Assembly (NCBI RefSeq): GCF_039544265.1
Contig: NZ_BAABLI010000014.1
Location: 277,581 to 341,580, forward strand
Length of the DNA: 64,000 bases
Direction of reading: 5' to 3'
From: Corallincola platygyrae
GTDB taxonomy: Bacteria; Pseudomonadota; Gammaproteobacteria; Enterobacterales; Neiellaceae
The notes beneath the pieces are model-generated. The model searched no databases. It was not told the origin of the DNA and worked only from the letters and a program-made list of their open reading frames with translations. Below, one piece after another: positions 35,398-44,391 of the stretch. Position numbers and translations under genes: made by a program. Each line of letters starts with the position of its first letter. Position 1 is the stretch's first letter.

Positions 35398-37164
35398 CTA
35401 TTTTGCAACGGCAACCCCTTCCCTTCTCGGATCCGCCGCTGATATCAACTTGCCCGGATGAACCTCAATGGCGTGGATTCCACTGTTGAGGTCAATTAGC
35501 CTTACGCGATGCCCTCTTACTTCAAGAGCCTTTTTGAGAATGGCGAGTTCAGAGCCTTTCTCCAATGCTGTGTAATCATTGCGATTGGTTACTCGAGGTA
35601 AATTGATCGCCTCCTGCAAAGTCAATTTCCAATCGATGCGCGCAATAATGCTCCATGCGACATAATCTATGATACGACTCCCGCCGGGAGAGCCAACAAG
35701 CAAAAACAGTGAGCCATCTGGGCGAAACACCATGGTAGGCGCCATAGAACTTCTCGGACGCTTTCCTGGGGCAATGCTGTTTGCGACAGGTGTTCCGGCA
35801 CGGTTGGGAACCAAAGAGAAATCAGTCATCTGATTGTTGAGTAAAAAGCCACCCACCATCAAACCTGAGCCAAATCCCATCTCAATACTTGATGTCATTG
35901 AAACCGCATTGCCCTTTGCATCAACAATCGACAAGTGACTGGTGCTATCAAACTCAGGTGTTTCATCCAACGCCCGCAGATAATCGACCGGCTGCCCCGC
36001 TTCGACCACCCCGCTGTCGCGCCCAGTAATCTGCCCGTGCCGCAACTCCAGATATCTCGGGTCCAGCATTTCAACTAACGGAACGGAGACAAAGTCACTA
36101 TCAGCCAGGTAAAGGTTACGATCTGCGTAGGCCAATTTTGAAGCCTGTGTAAACAGATGCACCGCATCCGCAGAGTTAGGCTTCAACTCACCGATATTTC
36201 TAAATTCGAGTAATTTCAGGATCTGGAGAACAGCAATACCGCCCGAGCTTGGCGGAGCCATTCCACATACCCGATAACCGCGGTACTGGTCACATATGGG
36301 GGTCCTTTCCAACGCTGTGTAGTGGATTAAATCTTTTTCAGACAACAACCCCGGATTCACTTTCGCGTTGCGTACGGTTGTTACAATCTCTTTGGCAAGT
36401 TCCCCTTGATAAAAAGCTTCTGGACCATGTTCCGCAATCAGTCTGAAAGTGGCAGCCAACTGCGGATTTTTTAATAAGTGTCCTGCTCTTACCGGCTGAC
36501 CTTCTGGAAAGAAGTAGGCTTTGTTAGTGTCAAATAATCCCATCGCTGGGTTGAAGTTGGCCGCGACCAGTTTTGCCAGTCTTGGAGACACTTCAAAACC
36601 ATTCTCTGCCAAACTGATTGCCGGCTTAAACAAGTCGTTCCAAGGCAAAACGCCGTGTTTCTCATGCGCCATTTTGAGCATGGCAACCAGCCCAGGAACC
36701 CCCACCGACTTACCACCAACAAGTGCATCTATCCATTTCATTGGCGTTCCGTCGGCCTGCAGGAACATATCAGGCGACGCTTTTTCAGGCGCACTTTCGC
36801 GGCCATCAAAAGTGGTCAACACCTTGTCATCGCCACTGTAATGCAGCATGAATGCGCCACCACCAATCCCCGAAGACTGGGGCTCCACCAGCGTCAGTAC
36901 CATTTGCGCCGCTATCGTTGCATCGACCGCGCTACCACCCGCCTCTAACATTTGATACGCCGCATTACTGGCGTGAATATTGGCGGTAGCAACAGCAAAC
37001 TGCTTCCCTTGCGCCGCTTTCTTTTTAACTAATCCAGAAGCCGCTTCCGGCTCTCTGGTCGGCTCAGCTGCAGAGAAGAATGAAAAAGAGAGTAAACAAC
37101 AAACTAATAGCGAGCTGACTATGTAACTTTTTGAAGTGACATGCGCGTCTTTGCCCAACAACAT
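35398..37164 (-). CDS. ggt: Gamma-glutamyltranspeptidase, periplasmic
   Basis: 588-residue Ntn-hydrolase precursor. The hydrophobic signal (residues about 13-33, ending SFFSAAEP) directs export. The zymogen is expected to cleave itself before the nucleophile Thr in DSTSHLSIVD, giving large and small subunits; GSPGGSRIIDY and LLNNQMTDFS are conserved in the family. It breaks gamma-glutamyl bonds of glutathione and similar peptides in the periplasm. Full length, monocistronic. Confidence 0.96.
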   Translation of the reverse strand: MLLGKDAHVTSKSYIVSSLLVCCLLSFSFFSAAEPTREPEAASGLVKKKAAQGKQFAVATANIHASNAAYQMLEAGGSAVDATIAAQMVLTLVEPQSSGIGGGAFMLHYSGDDKVLTTFDGRESAPEKASPDMFLQADGTPMKWIDALVGGKSVGVPGLVAMLKMAHEKHGVLPWNDLFKPAISLAENGFEVSPRLAKLVAANFNPAMGLFDTNKAYFFPEGQPVRAGHLLKNPQLAATFRLIAEHGPEAFYQGELAKEIVTTVRNAKVNPGLLSEKDLIHYTALERTPICDQYRGYRVCGMAPPSSGGIAVLQILKLLEFRNIGELKPNSADAVHLFTQASKLAYADRNLYLADSDFVSVPLVEMLDPRYLELRHGQITGRDSGVVEAGQPVDYLRALDETPEFDSTSHLSIVDAKGNAVSMTSSIEMGFGSGLMVGGFLLNNQMTDFSLVPNRAGTPVANSIAPGKRPRSSMAPTMVFRPDGSLFLLVGSPGGSRIIDYVAWSIIARIDWKLTLQEAINLPRVTNRNDYTALEKGSELAILKKALEVRGHRVRLIDLNSGIHAIEVHPGKLISAADPRREGVAVAK

Positions 37165-37312
37165 CCAGTGTCCACCTAATACACAAATAGTTTGTAACAG
37201 CTTAACAGATTTAACTTTTTAGCAGGAGAGCACAAAACGCTATAATCTGGATACAGTTGTTTTCAGACATTTCCTGGGCACAAAACAAGCCCGAAACTAT
37301 CAGGGAGCAGAT

Positions 37313-37567
37313 ATGAGCAAAGAAGTAATGGTTGTGGCGATCATCGCCATCATTTTTGGTTATTTAGCGATGAAGCAATGGAGCTTCCGGAACCGCAACA
37401 GTAGTAAGCTGAAACAGCGAATTGATATGCTGGAAACTGAAATTGCAATGCTCCGCCAGTTCGCCAATAAAGAGCAAGCGGAAAACATCGAGCAAAGGCT
37501 TCAGACCCTGGAAAAGATCGTAACTGACGACGGCTACGAGCTTAAACGCGATATCAATTCGCTATAA
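37313..37567 (+). CDS. PspB-like small membrane protein
   Basis: 84 residues: one N-terminal membrane helix (VMVVAIIAIIFGYLAM) and a coiled-coil cytoplasmic part ending LEKIVTDDGYELKRDINSL. Size, topology and C-terminal pattern resemble phage-shock protein B, but pspA, pspC and pspF are not in the window. The ATG follows a strong GGGAG ribosome site. Could be an orphan PspB or an unrelated envelope protein. Confidence 0.65.
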   Translation: MSKEVMVVAIIAIIFGYLAMKQWSFRNRNSSKLKQRIDMLETEIAMLRQFANKEQAENIEQRLQTLEKIVTDDGYELKRDINSL

Positions 37568-37580
37568 GTCACACGGTAAC

Positions 37581-38492
37581 TCATTCACGACTAAAGTGAA
37601 GCACCTTTAACGACTTCTCGGGGTATTTATCAGCAAATACCTCAGGGTTAGGTAGCCTTGAGACAAACCTTAGCTCTGGCGCATCCTGTGCTACCAGGTC
37701 GATTAAAAACTCTGACGATTTTTCAGGTGCATTTAAACAAAGCAAGAACTCGGCGCCAGGCTCAGTCAACGAGCACAACCGTCTAATCACTTTCGGATAA
37801 TGACTATCCAGGGTAAAGCTGCTTCCTTGAAACGATGGCGGATCAACAATAACCAAGTCGTATGGGCCTAATCGCTTTAACTTGCCCCAACTGTTGAAGA
37901 GATCGTGAGCAAAAAAACGTGCACCAGTTAAGTCATTTTTAGCGTGATTTTTACGCCCTACCGCAAGGGCGCCCTTGCTCATATCCAGGTTAATAACTTC
38001 GTCCGCTCCCCCCGCCAATGCAGCGACAGAAAAAGCACAGGTATAGCTGAATAGATTCAATACACGTTTGTGTTGAGCGCGTTCCTTTACCCAGCGCCGG
38101 CCTTCTGCCATATCCAAAAACAGCCCATGGTTTTGATGCTGCTTCAGGTTGATTCTGTATTGAAGTCCCTGCTCCTGCGCCCAAATCTCATCTGCAAGCT
38201 CACCGTAAAGCACCTCTGTTGGTGCGCCTTTAAGGTATCGTCGCTGGAGTGCAATCGATGTTGGTGGCAGTTGCCACTCTTTCAACTGATTTAACAGATA
38301 ATCAGCCAGTACGGAAACATCCTGATCTGGCCACTCCTTGTAAAGTGTGACCAGTACATTTGACGCAAACCAGTCAATAGCTATGGTTTCGGCGCCGACG
38401 ACCAACTGCCCTCTACCATGTAATATTCTTTCAGAATTCAGGGGGGAAATAGGCCGATTTAAATATTTCTGGATATTTTTTAACCATTCCAT
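37581..38492 (-). CDS. Class I SAM-dependent methyltransferase, RlmI/RlmK-like
   Basis: 303-residue protein. The catalytic Rossmann domain covers about residues 125-300, with motif I RVLNLFSYTCAFSVAALAGGA and motif IV LVIVDPPSFQG, features of the RlmI/RlmL-C-terminal type of 23S rRNA base methyltransferase. The N-terminal 120 residues (LQRRYLKGAPTEVLYGELADEIWAQEQGLQYRINL) match this group's small beta domain. It lacks the PUA domain of full RlmI. Target likely rRNA, not determined. Confidence 0.82.
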   Translation of the reverse strand: MEWLKNIQKYLNRPISPLNSERILHGRGQLVVGAETIAIDWFASNVLVTLYKEWPDQDVSVLADYLLNQLKEWQLPPTSIALQRRYLKGAPTEVLYGELADEIWAQEQGLQYRINLKQHQNHGLFLDMAEGRRWVKERAQHKRVLNLFSYTCAFSVAALAGGADEVINLDMSKGALAVGRKNHAKNDLTGARFFAHDLFNSWGKLKRLGPYDLVIVDPPSFQGSSFTLDSHYPKVIRRLCSLTEPGAEFLLCLNAPEKSSEFLIDLVAQDAPELRFVSRLPNPEVFADKYPEKSLKVLHFSRE

Positions 38493-38583
38493 GCTAATAT
38501 GGTCACCAATTCGTCACACATTTGTTGTAAAATTAGATTTTGACAGCAAGTAGTTTGCTTTTCATCATCGTAGGGAGGTCAAC

Positions 38584-38940
38584 ATGCTGACCTTAGTATT
38601 AGTTGCCGTTTTTATCGCTATTTTGCACGGCTACAACCAACTTAAGAAAGTAGACACCCAGTTTTCAGACCGCCTTATTCGTTCAATGGTACTTTGCATT
38701 CTGGCGGGTGGTGTCGCCTTGTTCAGTGATATGATGAACCCTGTAAACATCACTGCAAAAAGTATGCAGTCTGCAGCACGCATGGTCGCTTGTGGTATTG
38801 CCATGGCCGCCGTCAGCCGTGCGCTGCATGCTGTTTTACTGTTCGCCAATCACCGTCGCGAAACAGGCACGTATCGTATCACAAGCTCATCTGAATCCAG
38901 TAAGGAGGATGAGCTCGCGGTGTACACAGCTGCCAACTAA
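38584..38940 (+). CDS. Hypothetical small membrane protein
   Basis: 118 residues with an N-terminal membrane helix (MLTLVLVAVFIAILHGY), a second at about 37-51, a third hydrophobic stretch near 65-85, and a hydrophilic Ser/Glu-rich tail. The ATG follows a strong GGGAGG ribosome site, which supports expression. Not recognised. Confidence 0.68.
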   Translation: MLTLVLVAVFIAILHGYNQLKKVDTQFSDRLIRSMVLCILAGGVALFSDMMNPVNITAKSMQSAARMVACGIAMAAVSRALHAVLLFANHRRETGTYRITSSSESSKEDELAVYTAAN

Positions 38941-39025
38941 TTGATTTCACTCTTAGAGACGTTTGCCACTATAGTTGCTAAACCGGTACCTTAATGTCAT
39001 TAACGATTAAGAGGGGTGAGCGGTT

Positions 39026-39916
39026 TTGGACATTCTTATTACGGGCGGGACCGGCTTTATCGGCAGCACGCTGGTAAAGCACCTGAAGAACCAACACAAA
39101 CTTACCGTGCTGAGCCGCAGACCCAAATCGGCGCAGCAGTCCCTTGGTTTCGATCTCACCGTCATTGACACACTTTCAAACTTCAAAGATTTAGATGGCT
39201 TTGATGCTGTCATCAACCTCGCTGGCGAGCCTATCGCCGATAAGCGCTGGAGCAATTACCAAAAAGAAAAGATAACGAAAAGTCGTTGGGATATTACCCA
39301 ACAGCTGGTCAACTTGATGCATCAAGGTAAAAGTCCTCCTGCAACTTTTATCAGCGGTTCGGCAATCGGTATTTATGGACGACAGGGTGATACCCAGGTT
39401 GATGAGTCATTTACCGACTTTCATCCTGAATTTTCAAATAGTGTTTGCGAGAGATGGGAACAGATTGCACTTAGTGCGCCACAGTCAACACGCACTTGCC
39501 TCATTCGAACAGGCATTGTCCTTGGCAAAAAAGGCGGCGCACTAAAGAAGATGGTGCCACCATTCAGGTTTGGTTTGGGGGGACCGATCGCTGCTGGGGA
39601 ACAGTACATGTCGTGGATCCATATTGATGACATGGTGAAAGCGATAATTTTTCTACTGGAACAACCAACAGCAAATGGCGTTTATAACCTAACAGCACCT
39701 AACCCGGTAACCAATCAGGAGTTTACCGAGCATCTCAGCGCCGTGCTAGACCGCCCCGCACCGTTTCGAATGCCAGAGTTTGTCCTTCGGATCCTGTTTG
39801 GTGAAATGGCAGACCTTTTGATTTATGGGCAACGTGTTATGCCAACACGATTACTTGCCCACGATTTTCACTTTTGTCATCCAAAACTTAAAGAAGCGCT
39901 CTCTTCAATCTTGTGA
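39026..39916 (+). CDS. TIGR01777 family epimerase (YfcH-like)
   Basis: 296-residue atypical extended SDR. The NAD(P) site is MDILITGGTGFIGSTLVKHL, followed by VINLAGEPIADKRWS and SGSAIGIYG, both diagnostic of the YfcH/SDR39U1 group, and SWIHIDDMVKAI. A C-terminal DUF1731 segment (APFRMPEFVLRILFGEMADLLIYGQRVMPTRL) is present. The start is TTG at 39026 after GGGGTGAG. The reaction is unknown for the family. A MITE-like element begins nine bases after its stop. Confidence 0.9.
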   Translation: MDILITGGTGFIGSTLVKHLKNQHKLTVLSRRPKSAQQSLGFDLTVIDTLSNFKDLDGFDAVINLAGEPIADKRWSNYQKEKITKSRWDITQQLVNLMHQGKSPPATFISGSAIGIYGRQGDTQVDESFTDFHPEFSNSVCERWEQIALSAPQSTRTCLIRTGIVLGKKGGALKKMVPPFRFGLGGPIAAGEQYMSWIHIDDMVKAIIFLLEQPTANGVYNLTAPNPVTNQEFTEHLSAVLDRPAPFRMPEFVLRILFGEMADLLIYGQRVMPTRLLAHDFHFCHPKLKEALSSIL

Positions 39917-39924
39917 CATGGTTT

Positions 39925-40206
39925 TAGGGTCTGTTGACCTTTGCTGTTTGTTTTTGCAGCAATATGTTGGTGATTTAAGCGAGGCAGAGGCTGTGAAGTT
40001 TAGTGGCCCTCAATAAATAGCCGATAACGAAACATAAATCACCAACAAATGCTGCCCCTTCTTTTGAAGGAAATGGGGTTCGCTGAAACACGTTCTGCGC
40101 TACGTCATTCACTACTTACTTAGTTCGCTAAGTTACTTAGCTCACTTCTTGCTCAAAACGTGTTTCATTCGAACAAAATCCATACACGAAAGGTCAACAG
40201 ACCCTA
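39925..40206. repeat. MITE-like non-coding element with 18-bp terminal inverted repeats
   Basis: TAGGGTCTGTTGACCTTT (39925-39942) and its exact reverse complement (40189-40206) bound a 282-bp element with no coding capacity. Inside are further nested inverted repeats: GTTGGTGATTTA (39966-39977) with TAAATCACCAAC (40035-40046), extended outward by GCAGCA/TGCTGC; GAAACACGTT (40085-40094) with AACGTGTTTC (40157-40166); and ACTTAG-TTCG-CTAAGT (40118-40133). The terminal TA could be a duplicated target, as left by IS630/mariner-type transposases. It sits between yfcH and the exporter gene without damaging either. Confidence 0.75.
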
Positions 40207-40215
40207 GCAACTATT

Positions 40216-40241
40216 AACCGCCTCAAACTGAGGCGGTTTTT
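40216..40241 (+). terminator. Plus-strand terminator overlapping the ybbP-like gene end
   Basis: Stem AACCGCCTC / GAGGCGGTT with loop AAACT followed by TTT. The T-run is on the plus strand, so it would stop transcripts from yfcH and the MITE-like element; the stop codon of the minus-strand permease gene lies in the stem. Confidence 0.75.
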
Positions 40242-42712
40242 GCTTTTGAAGCATTTAACAGCCGCCACGTGAGCCAAATGGCTAAGGGCAAGGAAGCAGC
40301 AATACCGGCGAGTGGACCATACAGCCACAACGTGAGATGAAATTTCGGCGTTTGCTCAAACACCCAGATCGCCTGGCCAGCCAATAGCAGTTCACCTAAC
40401 GCCGACGCCAACAAGCCTGCTAACGCTCCTACCATCAAAAACTCAGATAACAACAAGCCCCGCAACGCCTTGTCGCCAGCGCCCAGAATGCGATAGATAT
40501 GAAGCTCTCGATGCCGCCTGACAAAGCTCCCCATCACAAGCGAGGCGGTGACAAGTATGGCCGTCAGCATCACGAGCAGGACTAACACGGTAACAACCTG
40601 AACGATTTGAACCAGATAAGTGGCAAATTTTTCGAGAATTTGCTCAATATCGATCAAGCTGACCGCTGGATAACTGCGCATAAACTGATACAGCCAATCT
40701 CTGTGTTCATACGGTAGATAGAAACTGGCGATATAGGTGTGCGCATATTGTCCCAGCTCTTTTTCAGGGAAGATCACAAAGAAGTTTGGTCTCATGGACT
40801 TCCAGTCGAGGGAACGAATACTGGTGATCGGCAGCGTTATCTCGCCTCCAGTGACAACAAAGGTCAGCGTATCACCCAACCCAACTTCCAATCTTTCTGC
40901 CATGCCCACTTCGACAGAAAGTCCTTTACCATCTGAGGTGAGTTGCCAGTCACCGGACTCAATTTCATTTTCTGGCGGAAGTGCGTTGCTCCAGGTGAGA
41001 TTAAGCTCTCGGTTTATTCCTCGACGGCGCTCTTCGCCTTCTTCCCGCTCAGCGGCTCCAGTCCTATTGTCGACAACCTGTTCGCCGTTAATCGCAACCA
41101 TTCGACCACGAACAATAGGGTAGAAACCGCTTAAACTGCCCTCACGCTTTTCGATTTCGGCCGCTAGCACCTGTCGCTCGTCAGGACTCACGTTGACCAG
41201 GAAGAAGTTGGCTGACTGATCAGGCACCATACGTTGCCACTCTTCCAACAAATCACTACGCACAAACACCATGGCGAGGGTGAGTGCCACCGCGAGTGTC
41301 AGCCCAACCATCTGAATGGTCACACGTACCCGCTGACGCACCAGCAACAACAGTGCGAGGTTTAGGTTTTTCAACTTCGCTGGTAACTTGATTTTACCCA
41401 CTAGGAACAGCGTCAGACTGCAGAAAACAATCAGCACTAATACCAACCCAGTCATCAGCAACAGGTTTAACAGCCCGCTGGTTAAGCCGGTCAAAAGCAC
41501 AAAACCGACAGCCAATAAGATCCCACCCCAGACGGAAGGCGACTTTGCGGTACGCTCCTCTGACTCCAGCAGACCTCGAGGACTTGCACTGAACCAGTTC
41601 AGGAAAAGTGGCACCAGCAGACATTTCGCCGCGATTAAACCGCTTAGTGCCGCAAGTGCATAAGGCTTCCAACCTATGTCTACGATAGCCAGCTCTTCTG
41701 ACAGCTCGGCAAACTGTTTTGCTGAAGCGCTATCTAAAAGATACCCAACGCCCAGACCCACACCGATTCCAAACAGAATCGATATACTCAGATGCACTGT
41801 AAATTGTATATACAACTGCAGGCGAGACACGCCAAGGATTCGGAGTATTCCCACTCTACGTGTGAGAGGCCCAGAATAGGACTGTAAAGCAGACCACATC
41901 GCTATCAGAGTGAGTGCAAGTGCAGATGCCATCGCCAAAAATATCACCTGCTGTGCGCGCTGGTAGGCATCGCCCAGGTTAGACTCACTGTCGACCAATG
42001 ACGTTAATCTGTGGCGCTCTTTCTTATTCTCTTTTAACCACTGATACCAAGCTTGTGTCGCCTGATTGCTGCCGCTGAATAAATATCGATAGTTGACGCG
42101 ACTGCCCGGACGGATCACGCCACTGGCATCAAGATCATCAATATGCATCAGGCTCGGAGGACTGGAGCTAAACACACCAAAAGCCACATCCGGCTGCTCA
42201 ATGAGATAGTAAGTAAAACGCAGGGGCGCATCCCCTACTTCAACCAAATCTCCCGGTTGTACACCTAATTGCAACGCCAGCGGCTCGCTTAACCACACTT
42301 CCCCTTTGGCGGGACCATGCTTAACTTCACGCTCAGCTGCAGCATCACCACCGCGGATCTTTAGCTCTCCCCTGAGGGGATAACCATCAGCCACCGCCTT
42401 CACGGATGACAACTGCAGCTTATCGACAGCAAACAGCATGGTGGAAAAACGAACCATCTGCGTCGAATTTAAGCCTCTCGATACAGCTTCATTCAGCCAG
42501 GAATTATCTATGGGTTGGGGGGCAGAAAGAACAACATCAGCGGCCAAAAAACCAGAAGTTGAACGCTGCAGGAAGGTTTCTATGCGTTGGCTAATAGCCA
42601 GAAACCAAAACAGGATAGCAACGGCCGCAGCCAGTGATATACACCAAAGGTAGAGCGAAGCACCTCGCCTTTCGCCCCTCAACATTTGCAGGCTTTGTTG
42701 AAGCGCTCTCAT
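40223..42712 (-). CDS. ybbP: ABC exporter permease, FtsX type (YbbP-like)
   Basis: 829-residue permease with the YbbP/LolC-like layout: an N-terminal membrane helix (about 20-42), a large periplasmic domain, an FtsX block of helices (about 255-385), further helices (about 395-470), a second periplasmic domain, and a C-terminal FtsX block (about 700-820). It overlaps its ATPase gene by one base. The tesA-ybbA-ybbP neighbourhood is as in E. coli. Substrate unproved; links to lipoprotein or lipid transport are only suggested by family. Confidence 0.9.
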   Translation of the reverse strand: MRALQQSLQMLRGERRGASLYLWCISLAAAVAILFWFLAISQRIETFLQRSTSGFLAADVVLSAPQPIDNSWLNEAVSRGLNSTQMVRFSTMLFAVDKLQLSSVKAVADGYPLRGELKIRGGDAAAEREVKHGPAKGEVWLSEPLALQLGVQPGDLVEVGDAPLRFTYYLIEQPDVAFGVFSSSPPSLMHIDDLDASGVIRPGSRVNYRYLFSGSNQATQAWYQWLKENKKERHRLTSLVDSESNLGDAYQRAQQVIFLAMASALALTLIAMWSALQSYSGPLTRRVGILRILGVSRLQLYIQFTVHLSISILFGIGVGLGVGYLLDSASAKQFAELSEELAIVDIGWKPYALAALSGLIAAKCLLVPLFLNWFSASPRGLLESEERTAKSPSVWGGILLAVGFVLLTGLTSGLLNLLLMTGLVLVLIVFCSLTLFLVGKIKLPAKLKNLNLALLLLVRQRVRVTIQMVGLTLAVALTLAMVFVRSDLLEEWQRMVPDQSANFFLVNVSPDERQVLAAEIEKREGSLSGFYPIVRGRMVAINGEQVVDNRTGAAEREEGEERRRGINRELNLTWSNALPPENEIESGDWQLTSDGKGLSVEVGMAERLEVGLGDTLTFVVTGGEITLPITSIRSLDWKSMRPNFFVIFPEKELGQYAHTYIASFYLPYEHRDWLYQFMRSYPAVSLIDIEQILEKFATYLVQIVQVVTVLVLLVMLTAILVTASLVMGSFVRRHRELHIYRILGAGDKALRGLLLSEFLMVGALAGLLASALGELLLAGQAIWVFEQTPKFHLTLWLYGPLAGIAASLPLAIWLTWRLLNASKAKTASV

Positions 42713-43374
42713 TACGCCACCTCTAATTTGCCATCAATGAGTCGATATACGCGTTGGCACTGTTTTGCCAGCCCCTCATCATGGGTTACCAATAACAAGG
42801 TTGTACCCTGCTCCTTGTTCATTCGAAACAGCAGCTCGCTGATGTGCTCACCATTGGCTCGGTCGAGATTACCCGTGGGCTCATCGGCAAGCAGGATGGT
42901 TGGGTTAGTCATGAATGCTCGAGCTATCGCCAATCTCTGCTGCTCACCACCTGACATCTGCTGTGGGTAATGGTGACCACGTTTGTCCAGCCCCACCTTG
43001 GTCAGCATTGATTGAGCTGTCTCAGGTGATACCGGATGACCACATAGCTGCGCGGGCACCGTCAGGTTTTCAATAGCCGTCAATTCTGGAATAAGCAGGA
43101 AGGACTGAAACACAAAACCAATATATTCCGCTCTTAACTCGGCAAGGGTGCTTTCGTCAGCGCCAGTCAAAGACTTACCCGCGACTTTCACTTCGCCAGC
43201 ACTGCTGCGCTCTAATCCTGCAGCCAGTGACAGTAAAGAACTTTTACCTGCACCGGAGGGGCCAATAATGGCAACCGACTCCCCCTGCTTGACTTCAAGC
43301 GTGACTCCATTGAGGATGGAAAGCGCCCCTTGAGGGCCGTCAACCGTATAGTTTACTTGTTGGAATTCAATCAT
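42712..43374 (-). CDS. ybbA: ABC exporter ATP-binding protein (YbbA-like)
   Basis: 220-residue ATPase of the LolD/MacB group. It has Walker A GPSGAGKSS, Q-loop GFVFQSF, signature MSGGEQQRLAIARAF, Walker B ILLADEPTGNLD and H-loop VTHDEG. The start is taken at the ATG at 43374, giving the normal N-terminus MIEFQQVNYTV; a GTG at 43398 is the alternative and would overlap tesA further. The ATG lies in a CATG that also supplies the tesA start codon on the other strand. Confidence 0.92.
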   Translation of the reverse strand: MIEFQQVNYTVDGPQGALSILNGVTLEVKQGESVAIIGPSGAGKSSLLSLAAGLERSSAGEVKVAGKSLTGADESTLAELRAEYIGFVFQSFLLIPELTAIENLTVPAQLCGHPVSPETAQSMLTKVGLDKRGHHYPQQMSGGEQQRLAIARAFMTNPTILLADEPTGNLDRANGEHISELLFRMNKEQGTTLLLVTHDEGLAKQCQRVYRLIDGKLEVA

Positions 43375-44020
43375 GTTCAGAGCTGCATTCACGCGCACAA
43401 TTACCTTATTGATTGTTTTAGTTTGGCTACCTGGCTATACGCACGCTCAGGAAAAAACGACCATTATGGTCGTCGGAGACAGCCTAAGTGCGGCCTATGG
43501 TATGGCGATGCAACAAGGCTGGGTTCACCTGATGAGCGAAGCGTTGACTAACCCCAAAGATAATCAAAACGTTAACAAAGTCGACGTAGTAAATGCCAGT
43601 ATCACCGGAGATACCAGTGATGGCGGTTTGCGCAGACTGCCAGCACTTTTAAGCAAGCATTCACCTGAAATAGTGATTATAGAGCTGGGCGGAAATGATG
43701 GCCTGCGCGGATTCGATCTCGCTCATACAGAACGCCAGCTAAGTCAAATGATTGAACTTAGCCAACAGGCCGGCGCTACGCCGCTTTTGGTTGAAATCAT
43801 GTTGCCTCCAAACTATGGAAGGCGCTACACGCAGGCGTTTCAGAGCATTTATCCAAGACTGGCAGACAAATACAAGATCACACTGGTGCCGAGTTTTCTA
43901 CCTGCAGTTGCCGAAGATCCACAGCTGATGCAAGCGGATGGCATTCACCCCTCAGCGGAAGCACAACCTATTATCAGTAGCCACATGCTTCCTTATGTTC
44001 AAGCCGCACTTGCGCCATAA
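43373..44020 (+). CDS. tesA: Acyl-CoA thioesterase I / lysophospholipase L1
   Basis: 215-residue SGNH hydrolase of the periplasm. A signal peptide runs to about residue 25 (GYTHA-QEK). Block I is GDSLSAAYG with nucleophile S37, block III is GGNDGLRG, and the catalytic Asp/His pair is in DGIHPSAEA. It hydrolyses long-chain acyl-CoA and lysophospholipids in vitro. Divergent from ybbA with overlapping start codons. Confidence 0.95.
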   Translation: MFRAAFTRTITLLIVLVWLPGYTHAQEKTTIMVVGDSLSAAYGMAMQQGWVHLMSEALTNPKDNQNVNKVDVVNASITGDTSDGGLRRLPALLSKHSPEIVIIELGGNDGLRGFDLAHTERQLSQMIELSQQAGATPLLVEIMLPPNYGRRYTQAFQSIYPRLADKYKITLVPSFLPAVAEDPQLMQADGIHPSAEAQPIISSHMLPYVQAALAP

Positions 44021-44048
44021 ATAGGCAAGAAAACAGGGAAGTTTATTT

Positions 44049-44321
44049 ATGTCTGGTTACAAAAAAACACTCTCTCCATATCAAAAGCAGAAATACCGGA
44101 GCGCCATCGTAGGTTATGCCATTGCGATCACGAGCTTTCTTGCCGCAATCAATGGGGTGTTAACCATAGCAATGGGGTTTGTGTCCCTTTATGGCTTAGT
44201 GACGGGAAGCTATAGCCTGTTACTGGCCAGATTTAATTACGATGAAGAAGACGCTGACATGGTTGAACAACACACCTTACGTGCCACCGTCAAAACACAC
44301 TCGGATTCAAACAAAAAGTAG
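44049..44321 (+). CDS. Hypothetical small membrane protein
   Basis: 90 residues with two membrane helices (about 21-38 and 40-58) between a basic N-terminus (SGYKKTLSPYQKQKYR) and an acidic tail (NYDEEDADMVEQH). It follows tesA by 28 bp after an AGGGAAG ribosome site and ends before a clear terminator. Not recognised. Confidence 0.7.
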   Translation: MSGYKKTLSPYQKQKYRSAIVGYAIAITSFLAAINGVLTIAMGFVSLYGLVTGSYSLLLARFNYDEEDADMVEQHTLRATVKTHSDSNKK

Positions 44322-44343
44322 AAACTCCAAACTGTGCAGACAA

Positions 44344-44367
44344 AAAAGGAGCCAATTGGCTCCTTTT
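44344..44367. terminator. Bidirectional terminator
   Basis: Stem AAAAGGAGCC / GGCTCCTTTT with loop AATT, between the convergent small membrane protein gene and the DAHP synthase gene. Confidence 0.93.
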
Positions 44368-44391
44368 CCGCAATGACTACAACGCTACGTT

